Of a stretch of 64,000 bases of DNA, positions 1 through 14,300 are shown one piece after another. Both the position numbers and the translations under genes were made by a program. Under the pieces are notes generated by a model. That model searched no databases. It saw only the letters and a list, made by a program, of their open reading frames with translations, and was not told where the DNA came from. Each line of letters begins with the position of its first letter. Position 1 is the first letter of the stretch. The stretch is from Proteles cristata cristata (lineage: Eukaryota > Chordata > Mammalia > Carnivora > Hyaenidae): the NCBI GenBank assembly GCA_017311185.1, contig JAESUZ010000464.1, positions 124,001-188,000 on the forward strand, in the 5' to 3' direction.

Positions 1-254
1 TTTTAGGTTAGTGAAATACTCTGATATTATAACGGTAGATTAATGCCATCATACATTTGGTCAAAGCCCACTAATGTACACTAATGTAAATTATGGATGT
101 TGGAGGATTGTGATATGTCAGTGTAGCTTCACTGACATTTACCACTTTGACAGCTGATAGTGGGGGAGGGGTGTGCCTGTTGGGGGTGCAGGGAGTGTGT
201 GGGAAATCCCTTTGCTTTCTGCTCAGTGTTATGAACATAAAACTGCTCTAAAAA

Positions 255-1500
255 AGAAAGCCTATTTAACAAAGTAAAAAGGATGACAGGCCTAAATGAG
301 ACCTAAAACTGTAAAACTTCAGAAGAATACATAGCAGAAAATGTTAGGCAAAGATTTTCTAGTTATAAAGCAAAGTGCTTGAATTATAAAAGAAAAAATT
401 ATCAAAGTAGACATCAAAGCCAGAAACTTCTCTTTCAAGACATTGTTAAGAAGCCACAGACTTGAAAAAAATAATTGCAAAGCACATTAACTGATAAAGG
501 ACTCTTATCTGGAATATGTTAAAGAAATTTCATTTCCACTAACAATAAGCAACACGATTCAGCACAAAACAGTTGAAAAGAAACTTCACCAAATAAGAGA
601 TACAGATGGCAAATAAGCACATGAAAAGGTCCTTAATGTCATTAAATACATTAAAATTAAAACCACTAGAAAAATCACTTTATTTCTATTAAAAGGGCTA
701 ATGTAAACACAAAATGATCACATCAAATGCTGGCACGGATACAGAACAACAGAAATGGTTGGAATTGCTGTTTCAGAATGGTTTCTGGTGGAAATGCAAA
801 ATGGTAGAGCCAGTTTTAAAAACATGTGGCAGTTTATTCCTATAAAGTTAAAAATATATACCTTTTTATTAAAAAATAAACTTTTAGATATACATACTAA
901 AATATTAAATGGATGAAGTTATATGGTGCCTGAGATTTGTGCCAAAGTTATCAAGGCAATTATGTAGGTGGGATATTAAACTAAGAGAAAAAAAACCCAC
1001 TTACTTTACAAGCAGCAATCTCACTTCCAGGTATTTACTCAGGAGAATACATATATATGTCTACAAAAACCTATATGCAAATGTTTACAACACCTTTATT
1101 CACAAAATCTCTCAAACTGGAAATAGCCCAAGTGTTCACCAATTAGGGACCGTATAATACTGTGGTACAACCAGACAACAGAATACTAGTGAGCAATAAA
1201 AACTACCGATACATGCAACAATATGGATGCATCCTAAAGCATTAAGTGAAATGAAAGAGGCCAGACAAAAAAGTCAATACACTGTGACTCTATTTACAAG
1301 AAGTTGTAGAAAAGTCAAAATTATAGAAACAGAAATTAGATCAGTAATTGCCAAGGTTTGGATGTGGAGGAAGAGAAAGAACTACAAAGGTGCACAAGGA
1401 ACTTTTTGTGGTTATAGAAATATTCTGTATTTTAACTGTGATAATGGTTGTATGATTGTATATGTAACAGGGTGAATCTTATTGTATGTTTTACCTCGAT
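255..1500 (+). mobile_element. Old L1 fragment: end of ORF2 and 3' UTR
   Basis: The text follows the usual order of an L1 tail: the end of ORF2 (windows such as 'gatggcaaataagcacatga' and 'cactttatttctattaaaag'), then a 3' UTR with 'caataaaaac', 'atggatgcatcctaaagc' and 'taacagggtgaatcttatt'. Frames are broken throughout. It is plus-oriented, hence antisense to RNF17. The left limit is approximate. Confidence 0.6.
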
Positions 1501-1516
1501 AACCCTGACTTAAAAA

Positions 1517-1735
1517 GAATTTTTTTTTTTTTTAACATTTATGTATTTCTGAGAGACAGAGAGAGATAGAGCGAACAGGGGAGGGTCAGAGAGAGGAGAA
1601 GACACAGGATCTGAAGTAGCTCCAGGCTCTGAGCTGTCAGCACAGAGCCCGACGAGGGGCTCAACCCATGAACCATGAGACCATGACCTGAGCCGAAGTC
1701 AAACACTCAACTGACTGAGCCACCTGGGCGCCCCA
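1517..1735 (-). mobile_element. CAN SINE with TSD
   Basis: A minus-oriented felid tRNA-Lys SINE, with poly-T and a GA-rich tail at left and a head reading 'gagccacctgggcgcccc' at right. It is flanked by a 16-bp direct repeat (aaccctgacttaaaaa at 1501-1516, with one mismatch at 1738-1753). It lies exactly at the tail of the older L1. Confidence 0.92.
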
Positions 1736-1753
1736 ACAACCTTGACTTAAAAA

Positions 1754-2440
1754 TCCTCAGTCCGATGTATTTAAGTGTTCCCTCTCACCCCTTCTCTTCC
1801 CTTACTTAGGGCCCACAGTGGGAGAGGGACTGGTCCTCTCTTCTGCTTCCAGCTCCTCCGCTGTAGGGCAGGGGCGGGGGGCGAGACCACACGCTGAGCG
1901 CGGGGCTGCAGGCTTCTGCTGGGAATCACTGCCTCACTGTTACCCTGACAGGCATTCTGTGGGGGTGTTATCAAGTATTTGCTTTCCTGAGGGCAGTATG
2001 GGCGAGTTCTTCAGAAGACCCTTCAGGGGCCGCTCCACTCCACAGCCTGTACTGTGAAAGAACACGGCTCAAATCCTGCTCTCATCCAACGTACCCAGCT
2101 GTACCCAGAAAAAATTCACATTTCTCCAAATGGAAATGTAGGTTACCAATAGCTACTCTGCCATTTCTCTTACTAATTCTCTTCTCAAATAGGCACAAAG
2201 GGCTACTAAAGCAGACGTCCTACCTAGAAATAAGATGCTATTCTCCTTTTTGTAGAAGTACCTTCAATCCCTAGGAGCCATTCTCTTGGTTTCAGAGTTA
2301 CTTAGGGATGGAGGGAAAAGCCACTCTACTACTCCCCATTAAATGAATGACTCCAATTATTTTTCCTTCTATTTTTCTTGATTCAAAAACAGGAGAAACC
2401 TCCCAAGCAGATATCCAAAAGCAAATGACGTGCTACTTTC
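1754..2440. other. Intronic or flanking sequence, no recognised gene
   Basis: No RNF17 exon or repeat family was recognised. The part from about 1830 to 1960 is unusually GC-rich for this region and has several CpGs; see findings. Confidence 0.5.
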
Positions 2441-2442
2441 TC

Positions 2443-2665
2443 TTTTTAAAACTTTTATTTATTTATTTTGAGAAAGAGAGAGCGAGCACATGCACGCAAG
2501 AAGGGTGGGGGTGCAGAGAGAGAGGGAAAGAGAGAACCCCAAGCAGGCTCTGCACCGTCAGTACATGGAGCCCAATGCGGGGCTCAAACTCACAAACTGT
2601 GAAATCATGACCTGAGCCAAAATCAAGAGTCAGATGCTGAACTGACTTGAGCCACCCAGGCGCCC
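2443..2665 (-). mobile_element. CAN SINE
   Basis: Minus-oriented SINE running from an A/T-rich tail ('tttatttatttattttgaga') to the head 'gccacccaggcgccct'. It is diverged and ends about 60 bp from the donor side of the RNF17 exon at 2728. Confidence 0.88.
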
Positions 2666-2727
2666 TACCACCTTCTTGTGAACAGATTGTTACATAGGAA
2701 TTTTTAAAAGTTTATAGGTCTACTTAC

Positions 2728-2848
2728 CCTACTTCATAAGATGCTAGGCCCTCTTTGACCAGCTGGTCATTTATACTGGTAGGAGTCATTCCAGGAGCAC
2801 CAAGAGAATCAAAAAGCTCAACTGAGAGCACATTATCTTCCAGAATTT
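2728..2848 (-). CDS. RNF17: RNF17 exon: end of second extended Tudor repeat (last exon in window)
   Basis: This 121-nt exon (2 nt, 39 codons, 2 nt) encodes [20 protein letters not shown], then [15 protein letters not shown]. The acceptor is GGTTTTACAG|AAATTC and the donor is GTAGG|GTAAGT. 'V.LFD' and 'INDQLV..GLA' close an extended Tudor repeat. No further RNF17 coding sequence was recognised to the left, so the rest of the gene lies beyond position 1. Confidence 0.94.
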
Positions 2849-5800
2849 CTGTAAAACCATTAACACAAGTTTGGGGAAAGAAATAAATATGTGGCAAGAT
2901 ACACTAAATGAGGCAATTTTATTTTATTTTTTTTAATGTTTATTTATTTCTAGGAGAGAGAGAGAGAGAGACAGCGTGAGCAGGGGAGGGTCAGAGAGAG
3001 AGGGAGTCACAGACTGAAACAGGCTCCAGGCTCTGAGCTGGCAGTCAGCACAGAGCCCGACGCGGGGCTCGAACCCACGGACCGCGAGATCATGACCCAA
3101 GCAAAAGTCGGACACTTAACCGACTAAGCCACCCAGGCGCCCCTAAATGAGGCAATTTTAAATAATAAGAAAATTTCATTTTGCATACATGTGGCTTCTT
3201 GCTGAGTAATATCAAAGTCTCTCTGCAGGTGTAAAAACTAGCATTTACAAACATAAAGCAATTGTCCATATGCAAATTAATACAGTTTTCATTTTAGATT
3301 ATGTGCGGTTCTATAACAAATCAAAAGCAGTTTAAAGCTTAAACTCAGAAAAATATAAATTGATCTATATTCCCTGAAGTGTTCTGATGTGTTTTTAAAC
3401 TGTTTTATTAAGTTCAACCAAGTTCCAGAGGACAAAAGAATGAAAGTTAATTCAGGCCAGTGACTATCTGCAGAGGTTTATAGCTTTTAAGAAAATGGCA
3501 CAAAGTTCAAAACAACAAAAGCTCCAAAAATACTCTTAATTAGAGTCTGGAATCTGGAATTTTTTTTCCATCCCTCTGTTTTTAGGACAAACCATCTAAC
3601 TTTTCATTTCTTTTAGAAGACAAATTGGTTACTTAAACAAGTAGATCTATTTAGATTTCTTAAATGAAACTGGGAGTTTATGGGGAAAATTTCTATCTCA
3701 TGTGCCTGTTTACTTACTTACGGCACACGGCACCGAGAACCAGCTAGTACGTATCTGAATAAACAACAGAGGAATTTCTTTAGGAAACACATATGCTCTA
3801 ACTGCAGTTTATGTCTACACTTTCTACACAACAGCAGCTGGTAGCAGTGGGTCAGAAGACAATTCTAAATAAAAAGAGAGTTACCAGCATCCTAGATCAT
3901 AAAAATACAGGTTAGAAAACTTTTTCCAAGAGCCTAAAAATGATTCTGGCCTACTTTTCAATGGATCAGACAGATCATCTAGATATAAAAGTCTAAGCGG
4001 GGGCGCCTGGGGGGCTCAGTCGGTTAAGCGTCCGACTTTCGCTCGGGTCATGATCTCGCGGTTCGTGGGTTCGAGCCCCGCGTCGGGCTCTGTGCTGACT
4101 GCCAGCTCAGAGCCTGGAGCCTGTTTCAGTCTGTGACTCCCTCTCTCTCTGACCCTCCCCTGCTCACGCTGTCTCTCTCTCTCTCCTAGAAATAAATAAA
4201 AACATTAAAAAATAAAAATAAAAAAATAAAAGTCTAAGCGATGCTGAGCCTCAATAAATTTTCATCTCTTTACTTTCCACCTGTATTTCCCATAAAGTTC
4301 TTATTCCAAAAGGGCCAACTTTCTATATGTTCTGTATTGTTACCACCTTGCTCTGCTAATCAAAATTTAAATATCCCTTGCTTTATAAGGTAACAATGCA
4401 TAATAATGGGAGGCTCCCCTTCTCAGCTGTGGTAGTTCATTTTAATATTAACGTCTTAAAACTCTTAATTTCATCACTGCACAGGTTAATGAGGTAATAT
4501 ATTTTAGATTTAAGGAGTGCCAGAAGGCCCCACTAAAATTATCTAGGATAATAACTATGTTGTGACTAGTGTTTGATTATTATTGGTATCACAGGTATAA
4601 CAAGTAATTAAGTGAGTAAGCAAAAGGGGTAAAAATAGAAACCAAGTCAGGTCCACTGCAGGGAGAGGAGCTAAAACCAGCAGAATAAAACACCAAAAGG
4701 TAAGCAGAATTATCTAGGTTAAATTCTGCGCAAAACCAGTGGAGATAATTCGAGGACTTAGAAGCCCTTAATATACTGTTCATATCAGAGAAGACAGATA
4801 TAAAAATGTTACTGACTGATGATGAAATATCTATAATCACTTTCCTCCCTAAAGAAACTATTTCTTCAGAACAATTTCTTGTATCAACACTGTGTATAAA
4901 TTATCACTGATATGCATCAGTTCCAGGTTATGTAACCTTGAGCAGCTGACCACTAAGCTTCAGTCTTCTCACTGTAAAACAGGCTAACACTGATAGTAGT
5001 TAGGTTCACTTAATGGTAGTATCATAGAGGTGAACAAATACATACAGTAAAAATTACACTGGGAATTCCCATAAATCAACCTTAAGTAAACACGGTCTTG
5101 TATACTCTGCACTAGTACTTATTAAGACCAACACAGCCAGAAAAACAAGACTCCCACCACTCCCCACACCCAAATTCAAACCCCTTGGGGCCAGACATGT
5201 TTCAGAACTCTTTAAATTGAGAAAGGTTATGTAAAATCTATACTGCATATTTTCTTTTCTTTTTTTTTTTTATTTTTTATGAATATAATTTATTATCAAA
5301 TTGGCTCACATATAACACCCAGTGCTCATCCCAACAAGTGCCTTCCTCAATACCCATCACCCATTTTCCCCTCCCCCCCATCCACCCCCAGTTTGAGTCT
5401 CTTGTGGTTTGCCTCCCTCCCTTTTGGTTTGTAACTATTTTTCCCCCTTCCCTTCCCGCATGACCTTCTGTTAAGTTTCTCAAGATCCACATATGATATC
5501 TGTCCTTCTCTGACTGACTTATTTCACTCAGCATAATACCTTCCAGTTCCACCAATGTTGCTACAAATGGCATGATTTCATTCTTTCTCAAAGCAGCATT
5601 ATTCATGACAGTCAAAGATGGAAACAATGTGTGTCCATTGACAAATGAATGGATAAACACAATGTGTTATGTACATAAAATGGAATGGAAAGAAGGAAAT
5701 CCTGACCTGCTACAACATGGAAGAACCTTGACATTATGCTGACTAAAATATGTCAGTCACCAAAGTATAAATACTGTATGATTCCATTTACATGAGATCC

Positions 5801-8800
5801 TAGAATAGTCAAATTCATAGAGACAACAAATAGAATGGTGGTGGCCAGCAGTTAGGGAGAAGGGAAATGAGAAATTACTGTTCAGTGTACACAGTTTCAG
5901 TTTGAGAAGATAAAAAAGTTCTGGAAGTAGATGGTGGTGACGGTGTAAATATATTTAACGCCACAGAGCTGCACTCTTAAAAATTACTTAGGGGCACCTG
6001 GGTGGCTCAGTCGGTTAAGCGTCCGACTTCAGCTCAGGTTATGATCTCACAGTTTGTTGGTTCGAGCCCCGCGTCGGGCTCTGTGCTGACAGCTCAGAGC
6101 CTGGAACCTGTTTCAGATTCTGTGTCTCCCTCTCTCTCAGATCCTCCCCTGCTCTCTCTCTCTCGCTCTCTCTCTCAGAAATAAATAAAAAACATTTGAA
6201 AAATTACTTAAATAATAAATTTTATGTTATGCATATTTCATCAAAATAAAAAAATTTAAGTTGGAAAATATATCAACATGAGTTAATAAATAAAGATAGC
6301 AGTCAAGGGGTGTTTTGCTGGCTGAGTTGGTAGAGAGGATGAGACTCTTGATCTCGAGGTTGTGAGTTCAAGGCCCACATTAGGTGTAGAGATTACTTAA
6401 AAATAAAATCTTTTTAAAATAAGTCTATCAAAAGGAGGGTGACCAAACAAATTAAATAAATAAACTCACTGTTTTGGAAGGATGAGTGACCTAGATCACA
6501 GGTCAGGAATTAAAGACAACGGAGGTATGAATAGGCCATCAAGCAAGATCAAATAGCTTACTGAAAATGTGTGTTTACTTCTGTGGTCTCTCTCACACAT
6601 TCAGGAAAACAGTGAAGGCCCAAACCAGGGCCTATTTTCTAATACCGGCAGCAGATTCTGCCTACAAAGATACATTACTATCCTGAAATAGAATATAGGA
6701 TATTCACTACAAAGGAGATAAAGACTGTATATACTTTCATGTCAATTCAGATCAGGTTTTGCTACTAACTTTTCATTTCAGAACATGGTGGGTTATAAAA
6801 TTATAAGGTCAGTCCGTATCTTGGACCCAAGCAACTCCAAAAAAGAAATAGGTTTTTTCAAAATATGGGGAGAGTCTACAGTTGAATTCACTTAAGTCGT
6901 ATGAAATGGAAGGAAAAAAAGAACATATGAAAACACTATCAGAAAACACTATCACTTCCCCTCACTTTCCTGCACATTAAAGTTTAGCAGCTATCATGCC
7001 AAAATCAGGATAGAGTCCCTGTAAAAATGCAAACAAAAATTTCTGTCTTTAGGACTTTCAAGAGGTCATATCCAGGATGACTTGATATTTTTATTATTTT
7101 TTAAGATTCTATTTTTCATTTGTTTTTAAAATTTTTAATCTTTACTTTTGAGAGAGAAAGCATGAGCGGGGAAGGGGAAGAAAGAGAGGGAGACAAAGAA
7201 TCCTAAGCAGGCTCCAGGCTCTGAGCTGTCAGCACAGAGCCGGACGTGGGGCTTGAACTCACAAAATGCAAGTTTGAGCAACTTGGGTTGGGCGTCCGAC
7301 TTCAGCTCAGGTCATGATATCACAGCTCGTGGGTTCGAGCCTCGTGTCAGGCTCTGTGCTGACAGCTCAGAGCCTGGAGCCTACTTCAGATTCTGTTTCT
7401 CCCTCTCTCTCTGCCCCTCCCCTACTTGCACTGTCTCTCTCAGAAATAAACAAAACACTAAAAAAAAAAACCTTATTTTTAAGTAATCTTTACACCCAAA
7501 GTGGAGCTGGAAACCACAGCCCTAAGATCAAGTCACACACTCAATCAACCAAGCCTACCAAGCAACCCTGGGATGACTTGATCTTTGGCAGTAATTTTTG
7601 CCTCATGCCGATTTTATATTCTAGAGCCTGCAACTACATCTACTACACCAAATGCTCAATACGCATTCTTTCTCACTACTCTTACTGATGGCACACTGAA
7701 TTTATTCTGAGATCTGGCAAATGTTATAATGTTATTCTTATTTAAAATTATATATTATCATATAGCAACAAATAAAAGTGGAAATGACTTACTAACGACT
7801 GAACATGTCATAAACTTATCTTGAGTTTTTTCTTCAAATTTGTCCTTAGCTTTTTTGGGCCACTGTATTGCCCTCATACGTGGTTCAATATAGGCCAGCT
7901 TACACTTAATTGCCTGGGTCAAACAAAATTGCACCATTAAGAAAAGTAAACTTAATTTCTAATTATTTTAGAATTAAACTAAAATTTTATGTGTACAAAA
8001 ATCTTTGTGTTTGAACTTAACATATATTTAGAAAATAAATGTACAAAGGTGTCTATAAAATATTTTATAAATACAAATATTTGGAATCAACAGAGTATTT
8101 TATTTGGTTGAATGAATTACTGCACATTTAAACACGGATATAACAAGCATTCACTGAAAGTATTACAGGTACTAATGATAAGCTGTTAAATGAGAAAAGC
8201 AGGTTATATGACTATCTAATTCTATTATTGTTAAAAACAGAACGCATCTTAGAACTACATGTATCAAAAATATTCAATGATTCTGAGTGATTCCTCTTTG
8301 TATCTATATTTTCAAGTTTTTCCTTTAATATTTTACCCATTTTTAAAATGAAAAATATTGTTTAACCAAAATTCAAATGCTTAGGTGCACTGAGAGATGG
8401 AAAATAAGCCTTAACCATATCTCTGGGGAAGGATTCCAAGAGAAGGATAATTTTTCACTTTTTCTTCTAGATTTCTCTCTTTCTCTTGCACATGTCATAT
8501 ATACTTACACATAAATGGGACTGCGGAAAAATGCTCCTATGAAGAGATTTTTTTTCCACAAAATACATCATCCTCTTACCTCATTATACAGGTATTTCAA
8601 AATAACATTAACAGCTGCAGAGTAGTAATATTTATAAAGACAAAAACATACACACACATATACATTTATAATTAATGCTTATTTGCTAAGATATACACAT
8701 TTCTTTATAATTTATAGCTGCTATATAGAAAATTAGAGGAATTACAACCACTCTTCTCTATAGTCCATGTGTTAGAAATTATTTACAGACAAAAATGTTA

Positions 8801-11289
8801 AACAGAATTTCTATAATAAAAATGATTTCTAAATATACTTTCATATTTGTGCTAAAATTCTAACTCTATGATTCAAAATAAATAAATTACCTTCTCTGGG
8901 GGATTAAGAAACTCATCCTTTATTTTACGCATTTCTTTAAGTGTTATTTTTGCAGTATTGCCAAAGTCTACATATTTAACTTCAACTTCACGACGTCCAG
9001 GCAATCCTTCAAAAATTATGAAATTAGAAATCACAAACTTGGAAAACAGAGAATTTTCTAGCAAAATTTAGACTAATCAACAATCAACTATGTTATAATA
9101 CTTTTATGATCAACTTACAAACTTTTTTTTTTTTGAGAGAGAGAGAGAATGAGGGCATGCATGTGTGCAGGGAGGGAGGGCAAACAAAAGGGAGAGACAG
9201 AATCTTAAGCAGGCTCCGTGCCCGTGTGAAAACTGATGTGGAGCTCAGTTCCACAAGCTTGGGGTCATGACCTGAGCTGAAATCAAGAGTCAGATGCTTA
9301 ACTGACTGAGCCATCCAGGTGCCCCAATACTTTTTTTTAGTGTAAAAAATATTTCCAATATGTGAACTTAAACAAGTCAACCATAATGCAGAGTTGTTCA
9401 GAATTGAATGAAAAATCAACAATTTTAAGATATTCAAAGGAAAGTCAAAATCAGTTTAACAATACAGCTATCAAATGGTAGGTATTATCGCCTAAAAGTT
9501 AAAAATTAGGCATTAAGACTGACTGAACTAGAATCCAGTCAAATTCCATGTGACTCTAAGCAAGCTAATTACTCTCTAAAATTTTACCCTGAGCAAATTC
9601 CTTTTACTAAGACTCATTATTTCATGTGTAAAGTGGGCATACCAATAGCATCCAATCTCATAAGACTTTTTTTTTTTTGAGGTTTCACCTATTTAAAAAA
9701 TTTGCAAAGCACCAAAGTAAGCACTTAATGTTTAACTGTTAGCCAACACAGGTGATTAAATAAGGCAAAAGGTTTAATAATCAAACTAAAGATTCATTCA
9801 TATAATGATAACCTAATTGAATTGAAAAAAATTATTTGGAGGGATATTGCGAAAAATAAGCAGAGACAGACCTCCTTGTCAATCTAATCTCTATATTTCA
9901 TAGGATACAATGAAGCCCTTAAAAAGTCCAAATACATGGACGTTGTATGTAAAAAAAAACCCTATCACACGACCTTTTGAAAATACTCAAAGTATATGGG
10001 TGACCTTATCCTCTTAGCACACTTATGTATAGTGCTACTAAACCTGTTGCCATCACTTTCAAGTTTAAAGAGTAGTACAGTATATATCATTTCAAAAGTA
10101 CAGGAAGTGCCTGCTTCCTGGCAGAAGCAGAAGGAACAACACCCGTACTCAAGAAGACACGCCACACGACTCGGGCCCTATGGTAGCTGCTATCTGCAAT
10201 AACGAGAAGACGTGTGTTACCCTAAGTGTAAGAAGGGGAGGGAATCCCTCCACACGTGCAATGATATTATTAACTGTACCAGTGCCATTAGATTCTTTAA
10301 TCTCTGAATGGAGATGTAATTTTAGACAAATCAAATAAATGGGCAGGAGATGAAATTGAAGGAACATTTTATTTTCTTAATTTCTTAATGTTTATTTATT
10401 TTTGAGAGAGACAGAACGTGAGCAGGGGAGGGGCAGAGAAGGAGGGAGACACAGAATCTGAAGCAGCTCCAGGCTCTGTCTGAGCTGTCAGCACAGAGGC
10501 TGATGCGGGACTGGAACTCATGAACCATGAGATCATGACCTGAGCTCAAGTCAGACACTTCACTGACTGAACTACCCAGGTGCACCTAAAGAACATTTTA
10601 AACCCAGACTATCAATCACGTAAGAGTAGAGTCAGGAGACATGAAGGGTCTCAAAATTTACCTGCAATTATTCTGAGGAAACAATTAGAAGATGCTCCAC
10701 AAAAATAGGGGAGTAAACTTAAGAGGTAAACATGGGATCCATAAAACAAGGGATTCAATACAGGAAGACAAATGTATTGCCAAGTGAGATAAATTCCCTG
10801 CATAAGAAAAGTGTAATAATCTTAGAGGACAGTCTAATTGGACAAAATAGAAGGATGTTTTCACCATTAAAAAAAAAAACATTATCAGAAAAGTCTAATC
10901 ACGTAGAAAATTGTTTTGAATAATCAGGAAAATGCAGCCATAAATTTAAAGAAAATGAAGTGAAAATTTGATGTAATTATTAACTCAAAATAGAAATAAA
11001 GTATTCTTTATGACTCAGTGAAAATATTTATATATAATAGGAATTAAAAATTGTGATACAACTATGGGGGTGTGGTAGGATGGGCTTAAAAGAGCTAGTT
11101 GAGATCTAAAACTGTCTACCATAAAAAGAACAGATAATATCTAAGAGTAAAATGTATTATATATTTAGAAGAAATAACACAGGTAAATACCAAAAAAACA
11201 GCTGAAAGAATTTTTTTTTTTTACACATTATTTTGAGAGAGAAAGAACGAGAGAGAGCACATGCAAGCACAAGCAGGGGAAGAGCAGTC

Positions 11290-11338
<49 letters not shown>

Positions 11339-14300
11339 AATATCAAGCAGGCTCCAATGATATCAGCGCAGAGCTGAACCTAGGGCTTGATCTCGCACAC
11401 CGTGAGAATCGTGACCTGAGCTGAAATCAAGAGTCAGACGCTTGACCAACTGAGCCACCGAGTTGCCCCTAAAACATTTTTTTAATTTAAATAATTTCTA
11501 CACCCAATATGGGGCTCAAACTCAGCCATCTAGCACCCCTAAAATATTTGCCTTTGAGGAGTGGAGTAGAAGTTGTTAAGCACTATTTTACTTTTTAAAC
11601 AAGGTAGATATGAGAAAGGAAACAAAAAAAAATACTTAAGCCCTAGTTAAATCAAAATCTAAGGACCCAGAGTTTACCTTCCAACATTACCCCTAGCTAA
11701 CTAAAGATAGATAACTGAGCAAAATGGTAAGATCAAATAACATTACTTCCACAATTCGATCACAATACTTCTAACTGAAATGGTATCAGTTTTTAAACAT
11801 AACATTTCCCTGTAGAAATAGTGTACAATCTCCTACCAATGACTTTTGCTCGGTACCAAACTCCATCTTCAAATTTAGCTACACAGGCTTGATCTTGAAC
11901 TGGACAGATGATTTCCAGATTTTCTCCATCTTCACTTTTATAGAATTCTTCAATGGTCTTTAGTAGAAATAAAAAATCCAGGCTCTCTATCTAAGAGTTA
12001 AAGAGATCAAAACATGTGGTATGTATTATAAGCACTGTTCATAAAATTATGAAGTGTTGGAATCAGATAAATCAATTGTATCACATAATTTATATTCGAA
12101 ATATTTTATTACAGAAGCAACATATAACATTAGCAAATATGAACATAACAAAAACTTTTTAAAATCACAGTTCTCCAGGGGCACCTGGGTGGCTCAGTTG
12201 GTTGAGCTTCCCAACTTCAGCTCAGGTCATGATCTCATGGTTCATGAGTTTGAACACTACATCAGGCTCACTGCTGTCAGCACAAAGCCTGCTTCAGATC
12301 CTCTGTCCCCACCTCTCTATGACCACCACTCTTTGACTCATCTTGCTTCGGCCACTCGAACCCTAAACTTTTATTTCTAAGTAGGTATTATACGTAGTCT
12401 TCCATTAAGTTATCCAAAGTGAACAGTGAAAAATTCAACGGAGAAGTGACATCAGCAAAATAGGCTAGGAGGCTCCAAGTTCTTGTTCCCACACAGAAAC
12501 ATGGTAAAAAAAAAAAAAAAAAAAAGAAGCCATATGAAGTTTTTGAGAACTCTGGAAAAGTCAAAGGTTTACTGCAACCAAGCAAAACCCAATCAAGTTC
12601 CTGGCATCCAAAGAAATCTCTGTCAAAATATTTGCTGAACACAAGCTAAAGGAATAGAGACTTCGGTGATCACACAAAAGGAATAGTCTTTGCAAAAACA
12701 GAATGGAAAAGTCTCAAACACAAACCGACCACTATAGTCTTTAGCAATTAAGAAAATCCAGCAAATCCCAGGGAGGTGGGGATCTGACAGAGTTACCACA
12801 TTCTAACAGTCAAGTGCCCAGTTTTCAACAACAACAAAATCAGAAGAAATACAAAGAAAAAGGAAAACATGGCTCACTCATAGGAACAAAATAAATACTA
12901 ACCACCTCTGAAGAAGCTCAGATAGTGGACCTACTAGACAAAGACTTTAGAACTGTCTTAAATATGTTCAAAGAACTAGAGGAACACATGGATAAAGAAC
13001 TAAAGGAAAGCAGGAAAACAATGAAAGACCAACATTAAAATATCAACAAAGAGATAGAAATTATAAAAAGGAATCAAACAAATTCTGGAGCTGAAAAGTA
13101 CAGTAAGCAAAGTGAAAAATACACCAGAGGGTACAACAGCATATTTGAGCAAGCATGAGATAGGATCCATGAATCAAAAGATAGGGCAACTGAAATTATT
13201 TAGTGGGGAAAAGGAAAAAGAGTGAAGGAAACAGACTCAGGACTTGAATAGAGACTAAGAAAACCATCAGACAAATAAATATACCCATTATGGGAGCCCC
13301 TGAAGGAGAAGAGAAAGAAAGAAGCAGAAAGATTATTTGAAGACATAATGCCTTAAAACCTCCCAAATTTAATGACAGACATGGATCTACAAATCCAAGA
13401 AGCTCAATGTTATAGGTTGAATTGTATCTCTAAGAAAGAGGTGTTGGAGTTGGAACCTGGGAACGTGACATTATTTGGAGAGTCTTAACAATGATAATCA
13501 AGTCAAAATGAGGTCATTATGGTAGGCTTTAATCCAATATCAGTGGTGTGATTAAAAGCAGAAGATTTAAGTACAGAGACAAACACAGAACAATGCATAT
13601 GAAGATGAAAGAAGAGATTAGGGTGGTGCAAGTCACAGACCATCCAAAATTTCCAGCTAATCACCAGAAACTAGGAGAAAAGAATGGAATATATTCTCAC
13701 TCACAGCTCTAAGAAGGAACCAACCCTATTTATTTATTTTTAATAGTTTATTGTCAAATTAGTTTCCACGTAACACCCAGTGCTCATCCCCACAAGTGTC
13801 CTCCTCCATGCCCATCCCTCCTCCCCCCCACATCCATCAGTCCTCAGTTTTTGTCAGCATTCAAGAGTCTCTCATGGTTTGCCTCTCTCCCTTTCCCCAC
13901 CATTTCCGCCCTTCTTCTCCCCCTTGGTCCTCTGTTAAGTTCCTCCTAATCCTCCTATACGTGCAACACATATGATATTTGTCCTTCTCTGCCTGACTTA
14001 TTTCGCTCAGCATAACACCCTCAAGGTCCATCCATGTTGCTACACATGGCCAGATTTCATTGTTTCTCATTGCCATGTAGTATTCCATGGTATAGATAAA
14101 CCACATCTTCTTGATCCATTCATCTGTTGATGGACACTTAGGCTCTTTCCATGTTTTAGCTATTGTGGAGAGTGCTGCTATGAACATTGGGGTACATGTG
14201 CTCCTGTGCCTCAGCATTTCTGTATCCCTTGGGTAAATTCCTAGCAGTGCTATTGCTGGGTCATAGGGGAGTTCTATTGTTAGTTTCTGAGGAACCTCCA

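Noticed and set aside
4000..4225. tRNA-like sequence with A and B boxes
   Set aside because: It is the head of a tRNA-Lys-derived SINE, followed by a CT-rich body and A tail inside a TSD, so it is not a functional tRNA gene. The same applies to the other SINE heads.
5054..5248. Small minus-strand frame in an intron
   Set aside because: No splice context, no similarity to RNF17 and no phase fit with its neighbours.
11233..11424. Frame with long RE/ER dipeptide runs
   Set aside because: It is the translated GA-repeat of a SINE tail.
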